DNA from: JABHGY01 sp964525185
GTDB lineage: Bacteria; Fidelibacterota; Marinisomatia; Marinisomatales; UBA1611
DNA length: 64,000 nucleotides
Direction: 5' to 3'
Assembly: GCA_964525185.1 (NCBI GenBank)
Contig: CAZGFQ010000007.1
Location: 1 to 64,000, forward strand
Shown: positions 8,270 through 16,612 of the stretch, one piece after another
How positions within the stretch are numbered: the stretch's first letter is position 1
Layout of the letters: each line of letters starts with the position of its first letter
Program-made: the position numbers and the translations under genes
The notes under the pieces: generated by a model
What the model was told of the DNA's origin: nothing
Database searches by the model: none
Seen by the model: only the letters and a program-made list of their open reading frames with translations

Positions 8270-9538
8270 TTACGTTTCCACTTCTTCCGAGTCGCCACCT
8301 AGCTCTAACTGTTTGACCGGCTGAATGGCTTTCCCAGCAATTCCTTTAATGGACCCATACATATCAACGGTATTATGGATTACTTTTTCAATTTGTTTAT
8401 CGCGTTGTTTCCAAATACGTTGCATGGACCGTTTTTCACTTTCAAGATCATTTTTCATTTGGGAGAATCCTTCAACGATGGCTTCAATCTGCATCCGAAA
8501 TTCATTCCCGGATAAAAAAGTGTATAACATTTCCATTTTCCCACCTTTATTTTCCTGGGAAACCAAGGCATTACTTATTTGAATAACCGATTCCCTTAAT
8601 ACTTCAGCTAAAGCTTTAAATTCTTCGAAATTGCACACCCAAACACCATTCATTTGGCCAGCTCTTTTCATATCTTTTGGCATCGTTTCTGTAACTAAAA
8701 CCCCAATGCCAGCCCCTTTTGTTCGCATATCGGCTTTAAATTTTTCAATCCATGATGGCTGGAATGATTTGGTTCGTTTACTCTCATAATAAATCATACC
8801 ACACTTTGTTTGGGTAGGCGAATTCACAATTTGTAAACAATCCGCCCCGCGTGCTCCCGCTTTTATTTCTTCAATCGTATCTAATGGGAATTGAGCCATA
8901 AGCCATTTTTCGATTAATACTTCTTGAACTTCACCCTGCAATTTCATGGACCCTTGCTCTTGCTTTTTCTTCATTTCTTCCGTGAGCTTTTTTTGGTCTT
9001 CCAGTTGCATGATCAATTCATTCACTTTCATCTCATTGCGATCTTCTTCAATCTTCTGAATCTTCTTTTTTTCTTCTATCAGAATATGTGTTAATTCTTT
9101 TTGCGCTTCTGCTTCTGCCTTGGACTTTAATTCAGATTTTTCTCGTTTTAATTTCTCAATCTCTGCTTTTGATTTATTCAGTTCCTGCACTTGCTTTGAC
9201 TTTTCTTCTAGTTCCTTTTCCATTATAGAAAGTTGTTCCTGGCTTTCTGCTGCTAATGTTTTCTTTATGTCTGCTTCTATTTTCTCCCGCTCAGATTTCA
9301 GTTCTTTTTGTATTCCTGATTCAATAGATGCTTTTATATCTTCCTTTTGTTTCTCTAAAATGGATTTTTCGTTAGACAATTTCTTTTCTAAGGAACTCAT
9401 TTTCTCTTTTTCAGCAACCCGTTCCGCTTCAAACTTTTCTGTAAACTGCTTTTCTAATTGATGGGTTAACCCATCATGAATATCAATCTCTTTTCCGCAT
9501 TCAGGGCATGCAATGATTGTTGTATTTTTATTGGGCAT
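8270..9538 (-). CDS. DUF2130 domain protein
   Basis: The 422-residue protein begins with a small zinc-binding motif (CPECGKEID), continues with a long charged coiled coil (about residues 30-205), and ends in the conserved DUF2130 domain with GADCLQIVNSP, YYESKRTKSFQPSWIEKFKADM and GVWVCNFEEF. The E-x-K pair in this domain suggests a restriction-endonuclease-like fold, and the family is widespread in bacteria, often near defence or mobile regions. Cellular role is unknown. A 33-codon copy of its N-terminus lies at 10846-10947. The ATG at 9538 has AAAGGAAA upstream. Confidence 0.85.
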   Translation of the reverse strand: MPNKNTTIIACPECGKEIDIHDGLTHQLEKQFTEKFEAERVAEKEKMSSLEKKLSNEKSILEKQKEDIKASIESGIQKELKSEREKIEADIKKTLAAESQEQLSIMEKELEEKSKQVQELNKSKAEIEKLKREKSELKSKAEAEAQKELTHILIEEKKKIQKIEEDRNEMKVNELIMQLEDQKKLTEEMKKKQEQGSMKLQGEVQEVLIEKWLMAQFPLDTIEEIKAGARGADCLQIVNSPTQTKCGMIYYESKRTKSFQPSWIEKFKADMRTKGAGIGVLVTETMPKDMKRAGQMNGVWVCNFEEFKALAEVLRESVIQISNALVSQENKGGKMEMLYTFLSGNEFRMQIEAIVEGFSQMKNDLESEKRSMQRIWKQRDKQIEKVIHNTVDMYGSIKGIAGKAIQPVKQLELGGDSEEVET

Positions 9539-9684
9539 TGCTATTTCCTTTGGTGAACTCCTACCCTGATACAGCCATTCTTCCTTACTGGTAAACCGGA
9601 GTTCGGATTTGATTGATTACTGTTTCTATGAATATTCATGAAGTTATTTATGATGCCAAGCTCAATTATTTTGCTGATTTTCAT

Positions 9685-10830
9685 TCAATCCAATAATTTT
9701 ATCAGTGTATTTGCATCGGGCAAGATGTTTTTATATTTTTCTGGCAGATGATTACTTGTTTTATACGTGGCAACGCCCATTGCTTTGCTCATATCACGAA
9801 ACGCAAATTCCACCGTTTTGTTTTTCTTTTCTTTACAGAGAATAATACCGATAGACGGGCTTTCGTGTTTTTGTTTTACCAAATCATCTAACGCTGAAAG
9901 ATAAAAGTTCATTTTACCCAAATATTCAGGTTTAAACTTTCCTGTTTTAAGATCAAATGCCACCAAAGATTGCAAACTTCGATTAAAAAACAATAAATCG
10001 ATAAAATATTCATCATCCTCAACAATCACTCTGTATTGGTTGCCCAAAAATGCAAAATCACTCCCCAATGACATGATGAACTTTTTGATATTATTCACAA
10101 TTTCATTTTCCAATACTTTTTCATCGTCAGCATCTTCATCTGAAATTCGAATGAAATCTAATAAATAATGATCCTTGAATGCCCGTAATGCTCTTTCTCT
10201 GTTTTGGGGTGTTTCGATGGCAGTTTCAAAATTATTAGGCAATTGTCCTTGCTGTTCAAAAAGATTGTTTTTCAAATGGTGTCTTAAAGTCCGCACCGAC
10301 CAAAATTCCTGTGCCGATTTTGAAATGTAAAATATTCTAGATTCGATAGATTTTGTTTTTGTAATTATTTCAAAATGGCTTGAGAATGGGACTCTACAAA
10401 AATAATTTACAAATTGGTCCGACAGTGTCGAACTAATTTCATCTCCAGTGTTTTCTATTGGGTCCGACACTGTCGGACTAATTGATTTTTGCTTATCAAT
10501 CATTTGGATAATCAGCGTTGATCCAATTAGATTTTGTGAAATTTCATCTCTAAAATATGGCTCCCATTCATCAAAAAACTTCTTCATTCTTTTTAAGTTG
10601 GTTGATGAAAACCCACGCAAACCATGAAGTTCATTTTGCAAATCTTCGGATAACCTTTTTATCGTTTTACTCCCCCATTTTTCTGTCTCCACTTTTTCAG
10701 AAATTATTTTACCAACTTTGTAATACAAAAATAGCATCTCCTTATTCGCCACTTTTGCCATTGTATAACGACTTTTAAGAATTTCTTCTTTGATGTATTT
10801 TATGGTGTTTATGTAGTATTTTTCGAGCAT
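9685..10830 (-). CDS. DUF1016 / YhcG-family PD-(D/E)XK nuclease
   Basis: The N-terminal DUF1016 region (about residues 1-130) contains the family run LLYKVGKIISEKVETEKWGSKTIKRLSEDL, and the C-terminal nuclease domain has DDEYFIDLLFFNRSLQSLVAFDLKTGKF, where D and D-x-K form the PD-(D/E)XK site. Family members accompany type I restriction systems and other defence genes and are thought to act on DNA or RNA. Between the domains the variable linker holds two similar segments, ISPTVSDPI and ISSTLSDQF, encoded by near-palindromic DNA (10421-10479). Complete by length. No type I restriction genes are beside it. Confidence 0.85.
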   Translation of the reverse strand: MLEKYYINTIKYIKEEILKSRYTMAKVANKEMLFLYYKVGKIISEKVETEKWGSKTIKRLSEDLQNELHGLRGFSSTNLKRMKKFFDEWEPYFRDEISQNLIGSTLIIQMIDKQKSISPTVSDPIENTGDEISSTLSDQFVNYFCRVPFSSHFEIITKTKSIESRIFYISKSAQEFWSVRTLRHHLKNNLFEQQGQLPNNFETAIETPQNRERALRAFKDHYLLDFIRISDEDADDEKVLENEIVNNIKKFIMSLGSDFAFLGNQYRVIVEDDEYFIDLLFFNRSLQSLVAFDLKTGKFKPEYLGKMNFYLSALDDLVKQKHESPSIGIILCKEKKNKTVEFAFRDMSKAMGVATYKTSNHLPEKYKNILPDANTLIKLLD

Positions 10831-10845
10831 AATTTTTCTTATTCG

Positions 10846-10947
10846 CTATTCCATCAACTGTTTTTCTAATTGATGCGTCAAAACATCATTAATATCAATG
10901 TCTTTTCCGCATTCGGGACATTGGGTTGTTGTGTTTTCAGTTTGCAT
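10846..10947 (-). pseudogene. 33-codon remnant of a DUF2130 gene N-terminus
   Basis: An ATG at 10947 opens a frame reading NTTTQCPECGKDIDIND then VLTHQLEKQLME and a stop. It matches residues 1-33 of the intact DUF2130 protein at 8270-9538 (CPECGKEIDIHDGLTHQLEKQF). No coiled coil or C-terminal domain follows; the DUF1016 gene begins 16 bases downstream. It is either a decayed duplicate or the left-over of recombination. Confidence 0.75.
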
Positions 10948-10965
10948 TGTTTTAATAACTGTTGA

Positions 10966-12729
10966 TTAAAATTTCCAAATCTCTAAAGATTTTTGTGCTA
11001 ACCAATTTGATCTTTCTTTTATATTTTTAATTTTAAAGAATCTGTAATTACATAAATTTTTAGTTAGTTCAATATCAGAACCTACATATTCATCTCTTTT
11101 TGTAAAAAATGGATTATTGCTCGCCTTAAGATTTAACTCTTTGGTCAACAGGGTAAGATTTCCTATTTTATTCAAATATTCGGGATGTTTTTCTGTATCC
11201 TTTTCCCCCAGATATTTTTCCCAATCTCCAAACTTTTTTGAATTTTTCGGTTTTATCTTTTGGGGAATAATGTGCTCCAATTCTACTTCTTCCCATACAA
11301 TCATTTTTTCATTCGGTGGTTTTATTCGATATTCGATTTGTTCGAGAACATATTTTGCTCTATTTACCTTACCTTTATAATCGTGATTGGGAAATTCCTC
11401 GACAAATTTATTGTCGTCAGGATAATATTTTTGAAGTCTTTGTTTTACATTTAAAACAAGTTGGTCAGTATCATTACAATCCACATCACAAAGATTTGAA
11501 AATATATCATCTAATTCGCCTGTTCGCTCCTTGCAAATATGCCTTCTAATCATAAAAGTTTGCAGAACCTTTATAACTTTTACAACCTTTTTGAGTTCCA
11601 CTTCCTTATCCATATCCATCTTTGTAATAAAAGCCAATAAAAAAGAATAAGTCGGCGTTGCCTCAATCTTTTTTAAATTGGTTAGTTCTTTGGTTAAAGT
11701 ATTATTTCCAAATCCATCAATTACGATTTGTCTGTAAATTTTTGAAGAATTAATCAAATCATCAAGGAATTTTTCAATTCGTTTTCGATGAGTAGATTCA
11801 GGTGTTTCATATATATCATTATATCGTTTAAATTCAGTTAATAATTCTACATCTTCCACATTTAAGAAATAATAATCTTTGAATTTTGTAATTATACGGG
11901 AAAAGGGTATTTTGCTACACGTTCGTCCCATGAGAAAGTGTCTAAAAAAATCATCTTTTTTAATTCCGTCAAGATTAACAATTATTTCTTGCCATTTTTC
12001 CAATATCTTTTTTAGGCGTTTTTCATCACCATCTGAATTTTCAACTATAATTGCAATATGTCCCAAAATGAAATTTTTAATTATATCAGTTTTGGTTAAC
12101 TCAAGTCCACGGTTATTGGTTATTTCAAATAATTTATATGCATCACCACTATTATCAACTTTATAATCAATTATTACTACATCGTTTTTCAACTTGTCCC
12201 AATACATCTCAACATCTTCAATTGGAAAATTTTCAATTTTTTCTTTTAAATCAATATAAGCGGTTTGTAACCTTGAAGGTGAATCGATTTTATTTCTATT
12301 AACCCCTTCCATTATATCTTCAAAATTTTTACTATCCAACTTTCCGAGTCTTAATTTTATTTTTTCATTTTTTCCAGTTTTGGCTCTCAAACATTTTTTC
12401 ATATCATATAAATGAGATTTTTCACATTCATTTCCAAAGCTATCATATTTCTCCCATAAAACTTTAATTAAAAGGATTAGGGTTGTAATTCGTTGTTGTC
12501 CATCCACGATGAAAATTTCCCTAGGACGCTCAGTTTTTTTATTCTCTATTAAAATTGTCATATTTAATAAATGCTTTTGACCTTGATTTAAATAATGTAT
12601 ATCATAAAATAAATCCATTACCTGTTTATTTTTCCAAGCATATCGTCTTTGGTAGTTTGGAATTACAAACTGTTGATTGTCATTGTTAAAAAATTCTTCT
12701 ACCGAAATTGCACTATTTGCTGTTCCCAT
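10966..12729 (-). CDS. DUF262/DUF1524 protein, GmrSD-like modification-dependent restriction enzyme
   Basis: The 587-residue protein has the DUF262 (GmrS, ParB/DndB-like) motor module at the N-terminus with YQRRYAWK near residue 28 and the signature IFIVDGQQRITTL near residue 73. The C-terminal DUF1524 (GmrD) module has VELEHIIPQK and KIGNLTLLTKELN, an HNH-like nuclease site. Single-chain GmrSD enzymes cut DNA carrying sugar-modified hydroxymethylcytosine, as in T-even phages. Both catalytic signatures are intact. The gene follows the decayed fragment at 12783-12878 and a cluster of short repeats that may be its control region. Confidence 0.87.
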   Translation of the reverse strand: MGTANSAISVEEFFNNDNQQFVIPNYQRRYAWKNKQVMDLFYDIHYLNQGQKHLLNMTILIENKKTERPREIFIVDGQQRITTLILLIKVLWEKYDSFGNECEKSHLYDMKKCLRAKTGKNEKIKLRLGKLDSKNFEDIMEGVNRNKIDSPSRLQTAYIDLKEKIENFPIEDVEMYWDKLKNDVVIIDYKVDNSGDAYKLFEITNNRGLELTKTDIIKNFILGHIAIIVENSDGDEKRLKKILEKWQEIIVNLDGIKKDDFFRHFLMGRTCSKIPFSRIITKFKDYYFLNVEDVELLTEFKRYNDIYETPESTHRKRIEKFLDDLINSSKIYRQIVIDGFGNNTLTKELTNLKKIEATPTYSFLLAFITKMDMDKEVELKKVVKVIKVLQTFMIRRHICKERTGELDDIFSNLCDVDCNDTDQLVLNVKQRLQKYYPDDNKFVEEFPNHDYKGKVNRAKYVLEQIEYRIKPPNEKMIVWEEVELEHIIPQKIKPKNSKKFGDWEKYLGEKDTEKHPEYLNKIGNLTLLTKELNLKASNNPFFTKRDEYVGSDIELTKNLCNYRFFKIKNIKERSNWLAQKSLEIWKF

Positions 12730-12782
12730 TTTATTTCCTCTTTATTAACCATTTTTATTTTTAACTCAATTTCCACTAAAAC

Positions 12783-12878
12783 TTAAAATTCAAACCGAAT
12801 CCAGCCCATTTTAATAATCTCTGTTAATATTTTTCGCCGTGCTTTATGCTCTTGGTATGGAAATACTTCACACTTTCG
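12783..12878 (-). pseudogene. decayed fragment of the gene family represented by 14158-14535
   Basis: The minus strand reads EVFPYQEHKARRKILTEI then IKMGWIRFEF and a stop. This matches residues about 50-77 of the intact protein at 14158-14535 (EVFPFQEHKARRNILTEI, IKMGWIRLRLE). No start codon or N-terminal half precedes it, and the C-terminal half is replaced by a stop. The two copies flank the Fic gene, so a local duplication followed by decay is likely. Confidence 0.75.
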
Positions 12879-12909
12879 ATTCGGATGGATGGGTATTTCA
12901 TGACAGGTC

Positions 12910-12964
12910 TAATGTGGTAATGTTTTTTTAATGTGGTAATATGTGGCATTATAATACCACATTA
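12910..12964. repeat. short AATGTGGTAAT repeats, two direct and one inverted
   Basis: TAATGTGGTAAT occurs at 12910-12921 and again at 12929-12940, followed by a variant ATGTGGCAT at 12941-12949 and an inverted TACCACATTA at 12955-12964. The cluster lies between the 3' end of the Fic gene and the DUF262 gene's upstream region. It could be an operator for a regulator or a hairpin that separates the two units. It is too short and irregular to be a CRISPR. Confidence 0.55.
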
Positions 12965-12982
12965 AACTTTAATAGTGTCGTG

Positions 12983-14026
12983 TTATATTTTCCTCCATTT
13001 TGCATATTTTCCCTTGGAAATATTCTCAATCTTTTTTTCTGTGCGCATTGCATTCATCACTTTTCGAATCATATCTCTTCCAACGACCGGACAAGCATCT
13101 TCTACATCTGAAATAGTAAAATTACCCTTAAATCCATTAATTGCATTGATAACCATTGCTGTTTTTGTTCCTTTTGGTTTAGCCACGACAACAGCCCTTT
13201 TTTCAAACGTATCATAGGCGGCCAATAGTGTGGAAAGGTAATAGGTTAAAAAAGGGATAATATCATGTTTGCTGTCATGCCATCCTTGAGATGCCGACTC
13301 TAATGTTTCATAATACGACTCTTTCGTTTGTTCTATTATTTTTTCAAGACTGACATAACGAACAACATCATACCCTTGATGATAAAGTAAGAGCATTGTC
13401 AATAAACGAGATAAACGACCATTACCATCGGCAAAAGGATGAATGCAAGTAAAGTCAAAAATAAACAAAGGGATAAGAAGGAGTGGTTCGCATACGCCAC
13501 TTTTTAGTTCATCATTAAATCGCTGAACCAATTCCGTCATAGTCTCATTCACTTTAAACGGTTCTACCGGATTAAACCGAACACGACTTGTGCCGTCAGT
13601 AAATTTTTCAATAATCGTATTTTTTACCGATTTCCAAGCTCCACCGGGACGGTCAGTGTATCGCATCATATCTCCATGAAATTGCAAAATCACATTTACG
13701 GAGATAGGGATATCCATAGCAGATTTATGAATCGTTGTAAGCACATCTCTATAACCGGCAATTTCAGATTCACTTCTATTTTTAGGCTTCGTTTTATCTG
13801 CAATCAATTGCTTAAATCGTTTTGGGTCTGCGGTTATTTGTTCAAGCCTGTTAGATGATTCTGTGCTTTGAGCAAAAGCAACTAATCGCAAATTTTCTAA
13901 TACTTCAGGAGATTGCTTTTTAAAAACTTCCTGTCTGCCTTTATATTCTCCTAATCGTCGAACAAGTCTCACCAATTCGTTATTGAGTGGTAAATTGTCT
14001 AAATATTCCGTTGAAAATGATTTCAT
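12983..14026 (-). CDS. Fic-domain protein (AMP/NMP transferase family)
   Basis: The core motif HPFADGNGRLSR lies near residues 196-207 and is intact, including the catalytic histidine and the NGR residues that bind the nucleotide phosphates. Near residue 58, SSNRLEQI resembles the class II inhibitory helix (S/T)xxxE(G/N), which places the autoinhibitory segment in the same chain. The C-terminal 80 residues look like a winged-helix module (FTISDVEDACPVVGRDMIRKVMNAM), common in this Fic subgroup. The target is unknown. It is likely co-transcribed with the two hypothetical genes upstream (14158, 14640). Confidence 0.9.
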   Translation of the reverse strand: MKSFSTEYLDNLPLNNELVRLVRRLGEYKGRQEVFKKQSPEVLENLRLVAFAQSTESSNRLEQITADPKRFKQLIADKTKPKNRSESEIAGYRDVLTTIHKSAMDIPISVNVILQFHGDMMRYTDRPGGAWKSVKNTIIEKFTDGTSRVRFNPVEPFKVNETMTELVQRFNDELKSGVCEPLLLIPLFIFDFTCIHPFADGNGRLSRLLTMLLLYHQGYDVVRYVSLEKIIEQTKESYYETLESASQGWHDSKHDIIPFLTYYLSTLLAAYDTFEKRAVVVAKPKGTKTAMVINAINGFKGNFTISDVEDACPVVGRDMIRKVMNAMRTEKKIENISKGKYAKWRKI

Positions 14027-14157
14027 AATAAGACCTTATTTTTATCTGACTTGAATTCAACTCAAAAATTGTTTGTGCAAGAAGCGGAACCTTTACTTTT
14101 CTTCACAATCAATCCCACCAAAAAAGTCATAATTTCTTTAATCCAAAGTAAGAAGAT

Positions 14158-14535
14158 TTAACATACTTGACAAGTTGAAGCTGAAATTAACTTTAGCAAA
14201 GGCTTCCCCTTATTTTTCATAAAATTTAGCCAAATCTCTAATGCTTCTTTTTCTCTTTTATTCCATTCCCAAGTTTCAGCTGTCCAAGTGGCAGATTTCA
14301 ACTCTAGGCGCAATCGAATCCAACCCATTTTAATAATTTCTGTTAATATATTTCGCCGTGCTTTATGTTCCTGAAATGGAAATACTTCACCGTATTTTTC
14401 AAATTCTTGTTTTACTATTCCCAATGTTGTGCCATATCTTTTTGGGTTTTCTGCCACCGCTTGTATATGGGTCTTTTCAACTGGGTAAATTTTGCCATCG
14501 GGCGAAATCCAATAAGCTTCAATTCGTTGGTTCAT
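14158..14535 (-). CDS. conserved hypothetical protein, duplicated locally
   Basis: The 125-residue product starts MNQRIEAYWISPDGKIYPVEKTHI and contains a charged central segment EVFPFQEHKARRNILTEIIKMG. It has no signal peptide, membrane segment or recognised catalytic motif. A decayed partial copy at 12783-12878 lies on the other side of the Fic gene, which shows the frame is real protein-coding sequence that has been duplicated. I do not recognise the family. Ends in CQVC, without other cysteines nearby. Confidence 0.55.
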   Translation of the reverse strand: MNQRIEAYWISPDGKIYPVEKTHIQAVAENPKRYGTTLGIVKQEFEKYGEVFPFQEHKARRNILTEIIKMGWIRLRLELKSATWTAETWEWNKREKEALEIWLNFMKNKGKPLLKLISASTCQVC

Positions 14536-14639
14536 TGTTATTATTTTCTTATTCTTGTCAATTTTTTATTAGACGGGATTACAGGATTGACAAGATAGAA
14601 AAAGCACAAGAAGATTTTTGTGTTGTCATGTTTCGAATT

Positions 14640-15257
14640 TTATAAACTTATAGTTGCGTGATCTTCGGATATTCCAGGGGCATCTTTAAGCAACTTTCCC
14701 TTTATATCAAATGTGTAAGTTTTGCTATCACAATGATGATAAATATAATTGTCTATTTTCCCCCACATTTTAAGTTCACCTTTATTGCTTTGATAATGTG
14801 AGCTTACAAAATCTGAAATAATCGCTAATACTTCTTTATCCGATTTAAAAATGAGTTTTTCTTCATTCGGGAAAATCAGGCGATAATTTTCCATCAAGGC
14901 TAATGCAAAAATGGGTTGAGACTGTCTTTTAAAGTTAGTATTCACAAAAATATATGCTTCTTCCCATTTTTGATATTCTTTGACTGTTTTTTCATAATTT
15001 GCCAATTCATCGTTTAATAAATTGGGAGCAAGGTCGAGTGTAGAACACAATTTTTCTACAAATTGCTCTGCCGTATATTTTAAATCATAATGGCCACTGC
15101 TTAACCAGTCATACATACTTTTTGATTTCAGAAAAGCGTTCATAGTTTTAAGCCCTTTTTCTGCTTTTTGGTAACCCATCTTTAAAACGACTTCTATTGT
15201 GGACGTTTTGTCTAATTCTGTTTTTATTATCTGACGCATTGATTGACCTTTTTTCAT
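14640..15257 (-). CDS. hypothetical protein driven by the shared island promoter element
   Basis: A 205-residue soluble protein. I use the ATG at 15257 (MKKGQSMRQ), with AAAGAAGTG upstream, rather than the TTG six codons earlier. No family was recognised; the N-terminal third is helical (MGYQKAEKGLKTMNAFLKSKSMYDWL) and the C-terminal part holds HHCDSKTYTFDIKGKLL. The island element copy B lies 37 bases upstream. It is divergent from the AAA_14 ATPase gene at 15394. Confidence 0.55.
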   Translation of the reverse strand: MKKGQSMRQIIKTELDKTSTIEVVLKMGYQKAEKGLKTMNAFLKSKSMYDWLSSGHYDLKYTAEQFVEKLCSTLDLAPNLLNDELANYEKTVKEYQKWEEAYIFVNTNFKRQSQPIFALALMENYRLIFPNEEKLIFKSDKEVLAIISDFVSSHYQSNKGELKMWGKIDNYIYHHCDSKTYTFDIKGKLLKDAPGISEDHATISL

Positions 15258-15293
15258 GTGTATCACTTCTTTCAATCAAAACCTACAACGACA

Positions 15294-15313
15294 ATAAGTC
15301 AAATCATGTCGTT
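15294..15313 (-). promoter_or_regulatory. shared island promoter element, copy B
   Basis: The minus strand reads AACGACATGATTTGACTTAT. Unlike other copies it continues into TGTCGTT, so AACGACA at the start and TGTCGTT 20 bases later form a seven-base inverted repeat. The expected -10 position reads TGTAGG. The gene served on this strand is the 205-residue hypothetical at 14640-15257; the divergent ATPase gene begins 80 bases away. Confidence 0.6.
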
Positions 15314-15393
15314 ATGGGATAGTATATATCAAAAATTTTCTTTTACATCTAATTCTCATATTGTAAATTACGATTAACACTATTGGATAATTT

Positions 15394-16602
15394 ATGCTAA
15401 TTCCGATTTACGAAATACAAAACCGAATAAGTCAATCAATCAACGATTTCCCGCGTAGGTATTTATACAATACCATCAAATTTGATCAACATCTTGTAGG
15501 ATTACTCGGTGCTCGTGGTGTTGGGAAAACAACTCTACTCCTGCAATATCTTAAAACTGAATTCAACAATCCTGCCATTGCCTTATATATTAGCGCAGAT
15601 CATATTCATGTAGAAGCTTTGGGAGTGATGGAAATTGTTGCAGAACATCATCGTAATGGCGGTAAGGTAATTGTCATTGATGAAATTCACAAATTGGACA
15701 AATGGGCACAAATTGTTAAAACGATTTATGATTCATATCCTGAAATGAGATTAATCATATCCGGTAGTTCTGCATTTCAAATCAAAACACAAGGTTACGA
15801 TTTATCCCGACGAATGGTTTATTATCATCTATCAGGTTTATCCTTTCGCGAATTTATTTCACTGAAAAAAAAGATATCGCTCCCAAGTTATTCATTAGAT
15901 GATATTTTAATGAAGCATAGTGAAATTTCCGCAGACCTTTCTTCCCGTGTCAATATCCATCCATTATTTCGAGAATATTTAGTGAGTGGGTATTATCCAT
16001 TTTGGCAGGAAGATCTTGAGTCTTATCCCCAAAAAATTGAGAATATCATTCAGAAGATATTTTACGAAGATATTCCATCAGCCTTTCCCATAAAATATGA
16101 TGCAATCCGTCAATTGAAACGCCTGCTGTATATGATTGCCACATCGGACCCTTTTCAAGTCAATATCTCTAAACTGGCCAACGAACTTGATATTGCACGT
16201 GAATCCTTATATCAATACTTAGATTTCTTAGATCAATCTTTTGTGATTAACCGCTTATGGAAACCATCAACCGGAAAAGCTTATCAGCGAAAGCCTGAAA
16301 AACTTTTTCTGCAAAATACTAATATCATTTCTTATTTGAATTCCCAGGCAAAACATTCTAAAAGCGGAAAAGGAACTTTACGGGAAACATTTTTTGTTAC
16401 TCAATTTTTAACAAAATCTCCATTATTTTCATCACGTTCAGCTGATTTTGAAGATGAAAATAATAACCAATTTGAAATTGGTGGGAAATCAAAATCACAA
16501 GGACAATTAGACCCCAATAAAAATGGTTACCTTTTTCTGGATGATATCAGCGCAGGACACCAAAACATCATTCCGTTGTATTTAATCGGATTTTTGTATT
16601 AG
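15394..16602 (+). CDS. AAA_14 / DUF4143 ATPase
   Basis: The 402-residue protein has Walker A GARGVGKTT near residue 40 and Walker B VIVIDEIHK near residue 92, followed by the family's ISGSSAFQ sensor-like motif and a C-terminal DUF4143-type region with a winged-helix segment (NISKLANELDIARESLYQYLDFLDQSFVINRLW). This P-loop family is abundant in bacteria and archaea and its function is poorly defined; it often appears with toxin-antitoxin and defence genes. It is encoded on the opposite strand to its neighbours and ends ten bases before the stop of the AAA+ gene, tail to tail. Confidence 0.85.
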   Translation: MLIPIYEIQNRISQSINDFPRRYLYNTIKFDQHLVGLLGARGVGKTTLLLQYLKTEFNNPAIALYISADHIHVEALGVMEIVAEHHRNGGKVIVIDEIHKLDKWAQIVKTIYDSYPEMRLIISGSSAFQIKTQGYDLSRRMVYYHLSGLSFREFISLKKKISLPSYSLDDILMKHSEISADLSSRVNIHPLFREYLVSGYYPFWQEDLESYPQKIENIIQKIFYEDIPSAFPIKYDAIRQLKRLLYMIATSDPFQVNISKLANELDIARESLYQYLDFLDQSFVINRLWKPSTGKAYQRKPEKLFLQNTNIISYLNSQAKHSKSGKGTLRETFFVTQFLTKSPLFSSRSADFEDENNNQFEIGGKSKSQGQLDPNKNGYLFLDDISAGHQNIIPLYLIGFLY

Positions 16603-16612
16603 CTGAATCCAT

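Noticed and set aside
9539..9684. extra coding fragment upstream of the DUF2130 gene
   Set aside because: An in-frame stretch is readable before the ATG, but it has no start codon and no recognised similarity, so it cannot be supported as a gene.
12910..12964. CRISPR array
   Set aside because: Repeats are only 12 bases, irregular, one is inverted, and there are no spacers of uniform length or cas genes.
15394..16602. transposon-linked ATPase (IstB-like)
   Set aside because: The ATPase has the AAA_14/DUF4143 pattern and no transposase or terminal repeats lie nearby.
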